A stretch of 38,482 bases of DNA from the NCBI GenBank assembly GCA_022447495.1, contig JAKVBH010000032.1, positions 1-38,482 on the forward strand. Reading direction: 5' to 3'. Under the pieces are notes generated by a model. The model saw only the letters and a list, made by a program, of their open reading frames with translations. It searched no databases and was not told the origin of the DNA. Both the position numbers and the translations under genes were made by a program. How positions within the stretch are numbered: the first letter of the stretch is position 1; every line of letters starts with the position of its first letter. Shown one piece after another: positions 8,420 to 16,494 of the stretch. This DNA comes from Marinovum sp. GTDB lineage: Bacteria > Pseudomonadota > Alphaproteobacteria > Rhodobacterales > Rhodobacteraceae.

Positions 8420-8935
8420 ATGTTTCGAATGGCTCTGATCGTTACTGCGTTGACCGTGTCTACGGCGCAGGCCGACCTTGCGGTGCGCTTTATTGAAGGC
8501 GCGCCAAAGGACCAGTTTCGGATCATGAACTTGTCCGAATGCCCAACCGGGCCGATCAAGGTCACCATTGATCTCGCGGGTTCGGCTGCAGGTTTGATTT
8601 TCGATACGACGGCGGCCGGCGCGGGCGTCGAAGTGTTCCAACCCCTGCAACTTGCCGATGGCTCAGAATACGTGCGCGAATTGCCGACGATAATCGATGG
8701 CGATACCGCGATGACGTTATCCTTACTCTCCATTCCTGGTGATGGGACTGTGTCGGTCACCGTGGACGTGGACGATACGATGGCACAAAGCGTGCTTGGT
8801 CAAATCCGTGTCGCGGGAAGCGAGATATTCGGTGCGGAGGTTACCCTCAGGGCCGAAAACTATGACGGTATCACAATGCCATTCTCCACACGGGGCCGCA
8901 TGACATTGCCTACGGCGGGCTGCACCAACTCCTAA
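8420..8935 (+). CDS. Secreted protein of the family called 'aggregation factor core' in Rhodobacteraceae
   Basis: This 171-residue protein begins with a Sec signal peptide (MFRMALIVTALTVSTAQA, cleavage expected before DLAVRF), so it is probably periplasmic or exported. The mature part is beta-rich and acidic with repeated hydrophobic/threonine alternation, and a late cysteine (AGCTNS) could pair with the cysteine in LSECPTGP. I recall this pattern (RFIEGAPKD, DLAGSAAGLIFDTTAAGAG) from short proteins annotated as aggregation factor core in related genomes; the name says little about biochemistry. GAAGGGA precedes ATG 8420. Its end overlaps the convergent CoA-transferase gene by 4 bp. Confidence 0.65.
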   Translation: MFRMALIVTALTVSTAQADLAVRFIEGAPKDQFRIMNLSECPTGPIKVTIDLAGSAAGLIFDTTAAGAGVEVFQPLQLADGSEYVRELPTIIDGDTAMTLSLLSIPGDGTVSVTVDVDDTMAQSVLGQIRVAGSEIFGAEVTLRAENYDGITMPFSTRGRMTLPTAGCTNS

Positions 8936-10041
8936 CTGTCTTGCAGTTTGGGCGCAGGCTGTCCGAGTGAAAGAGACGCCTCTGAAAACTGAAAGGGTGA
9001 ACGAACGCCCGGTATACCATCGGTCTCGATCTGCATGCCACGGGCCCGAACCTGTGGGTCTTCAAACACTTCATCCATTGTATTGATGGGTCCGGCTGGA
9101 ATGCCGTGTGCTTCGCACGCGTTGAGCAAGTCAGTCTTGGCCCAAGTCAGTGTTTTTTCTGTCAAACGCCGGGTCATTGCATCGCGATTGGCAAGGCGGT
9201 CGGCGTTACTGACATAGTCGGATTCCGTGACCATGTCGGCCAGGTCAAGGACAGCGCAAAGCCGCTGGTATTGTCCGTCGTTGCCCGTTGCGATGATGAT
9301 GTGTCCATCGGCGCAATCAAACACCTGATACGGCGTGAGGTTCATGTGGGCATTGCCCATCAGCCCCGGGGCTACACCGGTCGTCAGATAATTCATCGCC
9401 TGATTTGCTGTTATGGCTACAGCGGTGTCGAGCAGGCTCATGTCGATATGCTGACCCCGGCCAGTCGTATTGCGTTGGTGCATGGCGGCCAGGATCGCGC
9501 TCACGGCATAGACCCCGGTGAAGATATCTGTGATGGCCACGCCGCATTTTTGGGGTTGGCCGCCTTTTTCACCAGTGATCGACATCAACCCCGACATCCC
9601 TTGGATGATAAAGTCATACCCCGCGCGGTGGGCATATGGTCCGCTTTGGCCAAAGCCAGTGATCGAGCAATAGATGAGGCGCGGATTCACTTCCGAGAGG
9701 CTGGTGTAATCAAGCCCATATTTTGCCAGCCCACCGACTTTGAAGTTTTCGATAAACACATCTGCCTGGGCGATCAGCTCCAACACTCGAGCCTGGCCCG
9801 CGTCATCCCGCAGATCCACGACTTCAGAGGTTTTGCCACGATTGGTGGAGTGAAAGTATGAGGCAGAGGTATCGCCTTCGCGTTCCACAAATGGTGGCCC
9901 CCATTTGCGCGTGTCATCGCCAGCTGCGCTTTCGAGTTTATGCACTTGGGCGCCCAAATCCGCCAAAGTCTGGCCCGCCCAAGGTCCGGCTAGGACACGT
10001 GCCAGTTCAATGACTTTTATTCCCTCAAGCGGCGCTGACAT
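8932..10041 (-). CDS. CaiB/BaiF (class III) CoA-transferase
   Basis: This 369-residue enzyme moves CoA between carboxylic acids. The N-terminal block GIKVIELARVLAGPWAGQTL and the following LADLGA are the family signature. The conserved active-site region ITGFGQSGPYAHRAGYDFII includes the probable nucleophilic aspartate D143. ATG 10041 is preferred, with AGGA 6 nt upstream and TGATG overlap with the preceding gene's stop; a GTG one codon earlier is also in frame. It is the last gene of a four-gene unit (LamB/YcsF, PLP enzyme, TPP enzyme, this gene). Pairing of a class III CoA-transferase with a TPP enzyme is reminiscent of oxalate catabolism (Frc/Oxc), but the TPP protein here is acetolactate-synthase-like, so the acid it activates is unknown. 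Confidence 0.88.
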   Translation of the reverse strand: MSAPLEGIKVIELARVLAGPWAGQTLADLGAQVHKLESAAGDDTRKWGPPFVEREGDTSASYFHSTNRGKTSEVVDLRDDAGQARVLELIAQADVFIENFKVGGLAKYGLDYTSLSEVNPRLIYCSITGFGQSGPYAHRAGYDFIIQGMSGLMSITGEKGGQPQKCGVAITDIFTGVYAVSAILAAMHQRNTTGRGQHIDMSLLDTAVAITANQAMNYLTTGVAPGLMGNAHMNLTPYQVFDCADGHIIIATGNDGQYQRLCAVLDLADMVTESDYVSNADRLANRDAMTRRLTEKTLTWAKTDLLNACEAHGIPAGPINTMDEVFEDPQVRARGMQIETDGIPGVRSPFQFSEASLSLGQPAPKLQDS

Positions 10042-11675
10042 CACATGTCCTGCAAAATCGCAGTGGTCGAGAGCGCGCGTGGGTCCACATGCAGGTTGAT
10101 CAAGGCAGGTACTTTCGCCGCACGCGCTTGGGCAAATGCATCTGCAAAATCTTCGGTCCGGGTCACAGTGAGCCCAAGTCCGCCATAGCTTTCAGCCCAG
10201 GCGGCAAAGTCTGGATTCTTGAGCCGTGTGCCTGAGACACGTCCGGGGTATGTCTTTTGTTGGTGCATGCGGATTGTGCCGTACATACCGTTGTTGATAA
10301 CCAGAACGATGACCTTGGCGCCGTATTCGCAAGCAGTGCCGAACTCTTGGCACGTCATCTGAAAACATCCGTCGCCTGCGAAGCAGATGACATCTCGCTC
10401 CGGGTGCTCCAAAGCTGCAGCAATGGCAGCGGGGAGGCCATAACCCATGGAGCCAGAGGTCGGCGCAAGTTGCGTGCGCCAGCCGCGGAAGCAGTAGTAG
10501 CGGTGCAGCCATCCTGCGTAATTGCCTGCGCCATTGGTAACGATCGCGGTGCCGTCGAGCGTCTCCCTTAGCTGGGCGAGGACCTGTTCCATCTTCAGAT
10601 CGCCCGGCGTTTCTTGTGGGTTTTGCCAAGCTGTGTAAGAGGCTTTGAGCGCGGCCACATGTTCATTGCGCTCGGTTTTGGGCGCGGTCCCACTCTGTGC
10701 CAGTTGAACCGCGACATCGGCGGGCCGTGCGGCCACCGCGCGTGTTGGATGGTACACCCGGCCCAATTCATTGGCGTCGCTGTGCACATGGATAAGCTTT
10801 TGCTTTGGTACGGGCGAAGACAAAAGCGTGTAACCCGATGTCGTCATCTCGCCCAAGCGCGGTCCAAGGGCCAGCAGAACATCTGCCTCGCGGACGGCTC
10901 TTGCCAACTTTGGGTTCGGTCCTATACCCACGTCGCCGACGTAATTGGGGTGCCGGTTGTCGAGGTAGTCTTGGCATCGGAACGCAACGCCAACTGGGAT
11001 TTGCGCCGTTTGAGCAAAAGAACCGAGAGCATCCCGCGCCTCCGGTGTCCATCCGCCGCCGCCCACCATGACGAAGGGTCGTTCCGCGTTGCTCAGTGTT
11101 TCGTGGATCGAGGCGATGTCGGCATCGCTCGCCATGCCGTGAGGGATTGTGGCCGGAGGCACATCAACGACCTCGGCTTGAGAAGACAGCATGTCTTCAG
11201 GCAGTGCCAGGACCACAGGGCCAGGACGGCCTGAAAGCGCGGTATGGAATGCGCGCGCGATGTACTCGGGTAAGCGATCCGTGCGATCGATCTCAGCGAC
11301 CCATTTGGCGAGTGGGCCAAACATTGCCCGGTAGTCGACTTCTTGGAAGGCTTCGCGGTCACGTTGATCGCTGGCCACTTGGCCAACAAATAAGATCATT
11401 GGTGTGGAATCTTGAAAGGCGATGTGTACGCCCGCGCTGGCGTTCGTGGCGCCTGGGCCGCGAGTGACCAAGGCAATGCCGGGCTGACCCGTCAGCTTGC
11501 CATGGGCTTCGGCCATCATTGCAGCACCGCCTTCATTGCGGCTAACAACGGTCTCAATATTGCTTTCATAGAGCCCATCAAGTGCAGCAAGATAGCTCTC
11601 ACCCGGCACACAATACACACGTGTAACGCCGTTTATTTTGAGCGCATCTACTAGGATTTTTCCGCCATGGCGCAT
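10041..11675 (-). CDS. Thiamine pyrophosphate-binding enzyme (acetolactate-synthase-like)
   Basis: This 544-residue protein has the three-domain layout of ThDP-dependent decarboxylases/carboligases. The N-terminal Pyr domain carries the cofactor-activating glutamate in SRNEGGAAMMAEA (E48). A central domain follows. The C-terminal PP domain has the Mg/ThDP motif GDG...NN (GDGCFQMTCQEFG about residue 436, then VINNGMYGT). It probably decarboxylates a 2-oxo acid and may ligate the resulting aldehyde equivalent. No regulatory subunit gene is adjacent, which argues against biosynthetic acetolactate synthase. The gene starts 1 nt after the PLP-enzyme stop (TGAcATG) and its own stop overlaps the CoA-transferase start, so translation is probably coupled. 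The exact substrate is not deducible; oxalyl-CoA decarboxylase and sulfoacetaldehyde acetyltransferase are less likely relatives. Confidence 0.85.
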   Translation of the reverse strand: MRHGGKILVDALKINGVTRVYCVPGESYLAALDGLYESNIETVVSRNEGGAAMMAEAHGKLTGQPGIALVTRGPGATNASAGVHIAFQDSTPMILFVGQVASDQRDREAFQEVDYRAMFGPLAKWVAEIDRTDRLPEYIARAFHTALSGRPGPVVLALPEDMLSSQAEVVDVPPATIPHGMASDADIASIHETLSNAERPFVMVGGGGWTPEARDALGSFAQTAQIPVGVAFRCQDYLDNRHPNYVGDVGIGPNPKLARAVREADVLLALGPRLGEMTTSGYTLLSSPVPKQKLIHVHSDANELGRVYHPTRAVAARPADVAVQLAQSGTAPKTERNEHVAALKASYTAWQNPQETPGDLKMEQVLAQLRETLDGTAIVTNGAGNYAGWLHRYYCFRGWRTQLAPTSGSMGYGLPAAIAAALEHPERDVICFAGDGCFQMTCQEFGTACEYGAKVIVLVINNGMYGTIRMHQQKTYPGRVSGTRLKNPDFAAWAESYGGLGLTVTRTEDFADAFAQARAAKVPALINLHVDPRALSTTAILQDM

Positions 11676-11676
11676 G

Positions 11677-12915
11677 TCAGATGTCTTTCATTGCGGCAAG
11701 AAATTGCGTGACTTCTTCCACGCTGTTGTAGTGGCATAGCGAGACACGCACGCAGCTCTCCTGTCCCAGAGGCGTGAGAATGTTGCCGGAGTAGTGATCG
11801 GCTTTGCGGACGTGCGTGCGGATGCCTTGTGCATTCAGTTTGGTCACGATCTCCTCTGAATCAAGATCATCTTTCCAAAAACTGACAAGGCCCTCACGCG
11901 CTGGTGTGTCTGTGTCGCCCACAATCGAGATACCCTCCATATCGGCAAGGCCAGGCAAGTTGCCGGTGCCTTTGAGCATAACGTTTGTGAGGTGTTTTTC
12001 GTGGTCATGGATCGCGCGTCCGGCGGCTTCGATGCGATCACGGGGGGCTGTGGCGTCACTCACTTGTCCACCGAGCCAATCGAAGTATGCCACCACGTCC
12101 GAGAAGGTTGCGTAGCTGCCCACATCGCGGGTGCCAAGTTCCCATTGGTCCGACGGTCCACCGACCAAAGCGTCATGGGACAGATCGGCGACACGAGGGC
12201 TGATCCATGCGAGGCCATAGCCGTGGCGCGAGAAGCATTTGTAGGGCGAAACTACATATGCATCCACGCCCGCAGCGCTTACGTCAATTTGGCCGTGGCT
12301 GGCGTGTTGGATGCCGTCCACAAAGATCAGGCACTCCGGGCTAATGGCGCGAATGGCGGCGGCTATGCCCTCAAGGTCCATGCCCATGCCGGTTACTGGC
12401 GAAGTGTGCAGGATCGTCGCCACGCGGACATCCGGCTTGATATAGGCCGCGTAATCATCCGGCGTGACGAGGCCGCGGGCATCGTCATGGGGCACGGCGA
12501 TATATGAACTTCCGGCCTCTTGGCACCAGCGTTCGCAGGCGGAGCGCGACGCGGGATGCTCAACGGTGGACCCAATAACTGGAGCGCTTTTGTTGGCGAG
12601 TATCATGGCGGACAAAATGCGGAAGGTCAGTTCTGTGCCGCTTTCGCCCACGAAGATCTGACCGTCTTTGGCATTGAAGAGCGTCATCGCGTCGGCTTTG
12701 GCTTTGGCGATGATTTCAACGGCGGCTTGGCCAGCGGGATTGGCGCGCCCGGGGTTGTCGGGCAGGGCGGCAAACTTTGCGGATGTGGCCACAACGTCAT
12801 TAAGCGTGAGCGCGCCACCTGCGTTTTCAAAAAAGATGCGTGGGCCTTGGAATGGGCAGTCTTCAACATGGGCAAACCGCGCACGGATATCTTTGAGGAG
12901 GCTGTCGTCAAACAT
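11677..12915 (-). CDS. Class V aminotransferase-fold PLP enzyme (cysteine desulfurase-like)
   Basis: This 412-residue fold-type I PLP enzyme has the internal-aldimine lysine in VVSPYKCFSRHGYGLAW (K226) and the aspartate/histidine pair stacking on the cofactor in IFVDGIQHASH (D200, H204). Length and motif order match the class V group (SufS/IscS, kynureninase, serine-glyoxylate aminotransferase). No catalytic-cysteine loop typical of a sulfur-mobilising desulfurase can be assigned, and no suf/isc genes are nearby. A role as lyase or aminotransferase on an amino-acid intermediate of the operon's pathway is therefore more plausible than Fe-S assembly. The start ATG shares a base with the preceding TAA (TAATG), which indicates tight coupling within the operon. 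Confidence 0.83.
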   Translation of the reverse strand: MFDDSLLKDIRARFAHVEDCPFQGPRIFFENAGGALTLNDVVATSAKFAALPDNPGRANPAGQAAVEIIAKAKADAMTLFNAKDGQIFVGESGTELTFRILSAMILANKSAPVIGSTVEHPASRSACERWCQEAGSSYIAVPHDDARGLVTPDDYAAYIKPDVRVATILHTSPVTGMGMDLEGIAAAIRAISPECLIFVDGIQHASHGQIDVSAAGVDAYVVSPYKCFSRHGYGLAWISPRVADLSHDALVGGPSDQWELGTRDVGSYATFSDVVAYFDWLGGQVSDATAPRDRIEAAGRAIHDHEKHLTNVMLKGTGNLPGLADMEGISIVGDTDTPAREGLVSFWKDDLDSEEIVTKLNAQGIRTHVRKADHYSGNILTPLGQESCVRVSLCHYNSVEEVTQFLAAMKDI

Positions 12916-13670
12916 TAATCGAACCTTTGGATGGTGACGCCTGTGGTTTCAAGCGCAGCACGGACGGAGGCTGCAAGCTCAACCGCTTCGGCTGTGTCGC
13001 CATGCAGGCAAATCGTGTCAATTTTGGCTGGGATGCGTTTGCCCGAGGTGGAGATGATGGCGCCTTCGCGGATCATTTCTGCCATGCGGGGTCCTGCAAG
13101 TGTGGGATCATGGATTACGGCGCCAGGGATCTTTCGATCAACCAAGGTGGCATCGTCGTTGTAGGCGCGGTCTCCGAAAATCTCGCCTCGCCAGGTGAGG
13201 CCCAGTTCCTTTGCAGCGGCTTGTTGAGCCGTTTCTGCGATGACCATCACGCGGATGTTTGGTGTGATCGCCCTAACGGCGCCGTAGCACGCGCGTGCCA
13301 TTTCGATGTCTTCGGAACACATATTGGCCAAAGCACCGTGAAGTTTGACGTGATGGAGTTGCAGCCCGGCTGCTCGGGCCATCCCTTCGGCTGCGCCGAT
13401 TTGGTAGGTCACCAGATTGGCGAGTTCCGCCGCAGAGAGCGACATGCGCCGACGTCCGAATCCTTGGATATCTGCAAAACCTGGGTGCGCGCCTACGGAA
13501 ACGGATTTTTCGCGCGCTAAAGCAAAGGTTTTTGCCATCACGTCCGGATCTGAGGCATGCAGCCCGCAGGCCACATTGGCGGAGGTGATAATACCAAGAA
13601 GTTCAGCGTCGCGGCCCATGACCCACGGTCCGTAGCTCTCTCCTAGATCAGCGTTGAGATCGACGCGCAT
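12915..13670 (-). CDS. pxpA: LamB/YcsF family protein (5-oxoprolinase subunit A-like)
   Basis: This 251-residue protein starts VDLNADLGESYGPW, the hallmark of the LamB/YcsF (PxpA) family, followed by SANVACGLHASDP and ICLHGDTAEAVELA. In Escherichia coli, PxpA works with PxpB and PxpC to open 5-oxoproline with ATP. Neither PxpB nor PxpC is encoded here. The usual VKPHGALYN block reads VKLHGALANM and the usual ADRAYTDDG reads GDRAYNDDA, so this is a divergent branch that may act on another lactam or without those partners. It heads a four-gene overlapping operon and begins 71 nt after chrR on the same strand. The symbol reflects family membership, not demonstrated function. Confidence 0.8.
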   Translation of the reverse strand: MRVDLNADLGESYGPWVMGRDAELLGIITSANVACGLHASDPDVMAKTFALAREKSVSVGAHPGFADIQGFGRRRMSLSAAELANLVTYQIGAAEGMARAAGLQLHHVKLHGALANMCSEDIEMARACYGAVRAITPNIRVMVIAETAQQAAAKELGLTWRGEIFGDRAYNDDATLVDRKIPGAVIHDPTLAGPRMAEMIREGAIISTSGKRIPAKIDTICLHGDTAEAVELAASVRAALETTGVTIQRFD

Positions 13671-13741
13671 GATTGCCCCAAACAGAATGGCTACCCAGCC
13701 GGTGCCAGAGAGCCACTAATCTTTGGAACTGTCCAGAGGCT

Positions 13742-14407
13742 TCAGATACGCAGGAATGGTTGCGCGAGACGCGGGATCAACCCGGAGAAGCGAAGCGGCG
13801 CGTCGGTGACCGCAAGACAGATACAGTCTTCGGCAATGTCCGCAACGGGCGTGTGGTGATGATCTTCGGTCGCGACTTCCATGTCGCCCGGGCCGAAGTA
13901 GTCTTCGTCATCCCGAAAAGCACCGCGCAGGACAAGTGTCAGCTCTGTGCCGCGGTGGCCATGATCCGGCATGGCTGTGCCGGCAGGGATATAGAGAAGA
14001 CGAGCGCTACCCTGGCCATTGGTGTCCAACATCGCTTGTTTCACGCCCATCCCGACGGAGCGCCACTTTACGTCCGACAATGCGCCGCCGATGTAATCGT
14101 GAAGCGGTGCAGGCAAACGGTTTTCATCATCGGCCGACGGTGTTGGCGCAATCGGTTCTGGCGTCGACAGCACGTCGGATTGGATAAGCGCCATCGTGTC
14201 CGCAAAGCTGGTCGCACTCAACTGTGCTTGCCCGACATTGTCCAACATTGAGCCACCTACGGCTTCCAAGCTTTCGACATGGGCACGACAAGTGTCGCAC
14301 ATCGAAACGTGGGCCGCGATGGCTAGGCTAAACGCCTCAGGTAGGCTCCCCGCGGCATAGGCCAAAAGAAGCTCTTCTGTAGGGTGGTGTTTGATCGTTT
14401 CACTCAT
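13742..14407 (-). CDS. chrR: ChrR family anti-sigma-E factor
   Basis: This 221-residue zinc anti-sigma factor binds and inactivates RpoE, releasing it under singlet oxygen or organic peroxide. The N-terminal ZAS domain has an early histidine pair (H7/H8) and HVSMCDTC (H33, C37, C40). The C-terminal cupin domain has the metal-site pattern HGHRGTELTLVLRGAF and the downstream histidines in EDHHHTPV, plus CICLAV, matching cysteines known in the Rhodobacter sphaeroides protein. The gene starts 6 nt after the rpoE stop on the same strand, so the two are co-transcribed and probably translationally coupled. It is cytoplasmic. Confidence 0.93.
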   Translation of the reverse strand: MSETIKHHPTEELLLAYAAGSLPEAFSLAIAAHVSMCDTCRAHVESLEAVGGSMLDNVGQAQLSATSFADTMALIQSDVLSTPEPIAPTPSADDENRLPAPLHDYIGGALSDVKWRSVGMGVKQAMLDTNGQGSARLLYIPAGTAMPDHGHRGTELTLVLRGAFRDDEDYFGPGDMEVATEDHHHTPVADIAEDCICLAVTDAPLRFSGLIPRLAQPFLRI

Positions 14408-14413
14408 GGCGTG

Positions 14414-14959
14414 TCACTTAATTGCATGGCGCAAGCGTTCCAGCGCCAACCTAATGCGAGACTTGATTGTTCCCAGCGGGAGACCGGTGGCTAGTGCGAT
14501 CTCACTGTGGCTAAGATCACCGAAGTATGCCTTCTGAATCAAGTCCCTTTGTTTCTCGGGCAACGCAGCGATAGCGCGACCCAGTTGCTCACTCTCTTCA
14601 TTCAGGGCCAAAACATCCGCCTGATCGGGTTCCTCTTCGGGCCCCCAAGACAGCTCTTCCGGCTCTGGCCTGCGCTGTTTACGCAGGTAATCGATTTTCT
14701 TATTCCGTGCGATTGTGTAAATCCAAGTTGACACGCTTGCGCGGGACGGATCAAAAAGATGAGCCTTTTGCCACAAGGTCGCCATGACCTCTTGAGTACA
14801 CTCCTCAGCGAGGGTTGCATCGCTTCCCGAGCGCATCAAAAACGCCTTAACGCGGGGCGCGAAATGGGCAAACAGCTCAGCGAAAGCGGATTGATCTCGC
14901 GCATCCCGAATCCGGACAACATGCGAGACCCATTCAACTTTTACCGTTGTCTCTTCCAA
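14414..14959 (-). CDS. rpoE: RpoE-type ECF sigma factor (singlet-oxygen response)
   Basis: This ECF sigma factor of the RpoE-ChrR class directs RNA polymerase to oxidative-stress promoters. Region 2 is FAELFAHFAPRVKAFLMRSG through WIYTIARNKKIDYLRKQRRP. Region 4 is LPEKQRDLIQKAYFGDLSHS through LPLGTIKSRIRLALERLRHA. I chose the TTG at 14959 (181 residues). It has AAGGA 10 nt upstream and leaves 9 residues before the EWV that aligns with DWV in Rhodobacter sphaeroides RpoE, which has the same N-terminal length. The frame stays open to ATG 15067, which would add 36 unrelated residues. That ATG coincides with the expected transcription start of the promoter described below. Confidence 0.92.
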   Translation of the reverse strand: MEETTVKVEWVSHVVRIRDARDQSAFAELFAHFAPRVKAFLMRSGSDATLAEECTQEVMATLWQKAHLFDPSRASVSTWIYTIARNKKIDYLRKQRRPEPEELSWGPEEEPDQADVLALNEESEQLGRAIAALPEKQRDLIQKAYFGDLSHSEIALATGLPLGTIKSRIRLALERLRHAIK

Positions 14960-15074
14960 AACGTCGTATTCCTTCGCGTCAGCGGTTACGCGGCTCGGTG
15001 TGGCTTGCGACCTAAACGGCTTCGCCAAGGTCGCAGTATCCCATACATGATCACGTGTCGCTAACATATTCCAT

Positions 15075-15101
15075 GTACGTCAGCGCTCCCGTAGCGGATC
15101 A
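15075..15101 (-). promoter_or_regulatory. RpoE-dependent promoter of rpoE-chrR
   Basis: On the minus strand TGATCC (15101-15096), a 16-nt spacer and CGTAC (15079-15075) match the -35 and -10 elements recognised by RpoE/ECF11 sigma factors, as I recall them (TGATCC...CGTA). Transcription would start near 15068. This implies autoregulation of the sigma/anti-sigma operon, as known in Rhodobacter sphaeroides. Confidence 0.65.
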
Positions 15102-15125
15102 CTTCGGGATACAGAAATGTTTTTT

Positions 15126-15152
15126 GCATCCAATCGTGACATCTCTGCGTAG
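15126..15152 (+). promoter_or_regulatory. Weaker RpoE-type promoter for the divergent stress operon
   Basis: On the plus strand GCATCC (15126-15131), a 16-nt spacer and CGTAG (15148-15152) keep the spacing and the ATCC and CGTA cores of the RpoE promoter, with the first two -35 bases different. It would start transcription about 35 nt before the first gene. The homologous operon is RpoE-controlled in Rhodobacter sphaeroides, which supports the call, but the -35 match is partial. Confidence 0.4.
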
Positions 15153-15192
15153 CTACCGTCAACAACACTAGACACAATCGGGAAAGACCACC

Positions 15193-16494
15193 ATGCCTTT
15201 TGAACCTCGCGGCGCCGAAACGCGCAGAATTGCCGTCATTGGCGCAGGTATTTCAGGCATGGGCGCAGCGCACATGTTGGCAGAAGATCATTCAGTAACA
15301 CTTTTTGAGGCCGAACCCCGTCTGGGTGGGCACGCGCGCACCGTTATCGCTGGGAAAAACGGGAATCAGCCGGTGGATACAGGCTTCATCGTTTTCAACT
15401 ACGCCAACTATCCGCACATGGCGAAGCTCTTTGCCGATCTCGAAGTCCCCGTGACCAAATCTGATATGTCGTTCTCGGCCTCTCTTAAAGGTGGAAAGAT
15501 AGAGTACGGTTTGCACAGCTTTGGCGCGCTCTTTGCTCAGAAGAAAAACCTGCTAAATCCTGCGTATCTGCGCATGGTGCATGACATCTTCAAATTCAAC
15601 GCGACCGCGGTTGACGCTGCGCAGGATCGCACGGTGCCCCTTGGGACCTTCCTCGACCGTCTCGGCATGGGCGATTACTTCCGCGAATATTACTTGTTGC
15701 CGCTATCCGGTGCGATCTGGTCAACACCGATCGAAAAGATCATGGATTTTCCGGCTTATGCGTTGGTCCAATTCTTTGAGAACCACGCTCTGTTGCACCA
15801 CACCGGCCAGCACCAATGGTACACCGTTGATGGTGGTTCAATCGAATACGTGCGCCGTTTGGAAACGTCGATGCTGACCAAGGGCGTTTCTTTGAGGTTG
15901 GGCGCCCCAATCGAGGCGGTGCGCCGGTTCTCCCATGCCGTTGAGATCAAGCCGTGGGGCGGCGAGTGGGAGCAATTTGACGAAGTTGTTTTTGCGACCC
16001 ATTCGGATGACAGCCTGTCATTGCTTGCCGATCCCAGCACCGCGGAACAACGCGCTCTTGGCAACTTCCTCTATCAGCCCAACGATGTTGTTCTGCACGC
16101 GGATGACTCTGTCATGCCCAAACGGCGCATCACCTGGGCCTCCTGGAATTACACCGAGGATGCACACCCAGAGCAGGAGCGAATCGACCTGACCTATTGG
16201 ATGAACCGGCTGCAGCCACGTATCCCACAAGACGACCCGATGTTTGTCACGCTCAACGCTCGTCGCGATATCCGCGACGAGTTGATCTATGACCAAGTGA
16301 CCCTGCGCCACCCGGTCTACGATCTAGATGCATTGGCCGCGCAAGAAGACGTGCGCAGCTTCAACGGCACAAATCGCACGTGGTTCTGTGGTGCATGGAT
16401 GAAGAATGGCTTTCACGAGGATGGGCTGTCGTCGGCGGTCGATGTGGTCGAACGCATCCGCGCGGAATCACGCCTTCAGATGGCGGCAGAATAA
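15193..16494 (+). CDS. Flavin amine-oxidase-like FAD-dependent protein (RpoE regulon, RSP_1091-like)
   Basis: This 433-residue FAD protein has the N-terminal dinucleotide motif IAVIGAGISGMGAAHMLA, then LFEAEPRLGGHARTV with the GG doublet typical of amine oxidase/phytoene-desaturase-like flavoproteins. The C-terminal end is FCGAWMKNGFHEDGLSSAVD, which closes the FAD site. The gene order (this protein, DUF1365, MFS, DUF3833, SDR) reproduces the Rhodobacter sphaeroides RSP_1091-1087 operon of the RpoE singlet-oxygen response. From memory, members of that regulon have been linked to modified (furan) fatty-acid synthesis, so oxidation or desaturation of a membrane acyl chain is a reasonable hypothesis. 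ATG 15193 has GGGAAAGA upstream. The stop overlaps the next start (TAATG). Confidence 0.85.
   Translation: MPFEPRGAETRRIAVIGAGISGMGAAHMLAEDHSVTLFEAEPRLGGHARTVIAGKNGNQPVDTGFIVFNYANYPHMAKLFADLEVPVTKSDMSFSASLKGGKIEYGLHSFGALFAQKKNLLNPAYLRMVHDIFKFNATAVDAAQDRTVPLGTFLDRLGMGDYFREYYLLPLSGAIWSTPIEKIMDFPAYALVQFFENHALLHHTGQHQWYTVDGGSIEYVRRLETSMLTKGVSLRLGAPIEAVRRFSHAVEIKPWGGEWEQFDEVVFATHSDDSLSLLADPSTAEQRALGNFLYQPNDVVLHADDSVMPKRRITWASWNYTEDAHPEQERIDLTYWMNRLQPRIPQDDPMFVTLNARRDIRDELIYDQVTLRHPVYDLDALAAQEDVRSFNGTNRTWFCGAWMKNGFHEDGLSSAVDVVERIRAESRLQMAAE

Noticed and set aside
9106..9861. 251-codon plus-strand frame opposite the CoA-transferase gene
   Set aside because: It is antisense to a well-conserved enzyme and shows no protein-family pattern.
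15048..15053. TGATCA as a second RpoE -35 element
   Set aside because: No CGTA-like -10 occurs at 16-17 nt on either strand from this site.
16380..16493. Upstream extension of the DUF1365 gene
   Set aside because: It lies inside the preceding gene; the ATG at 16494 in a TAATG overlap fits operon structure and family length.
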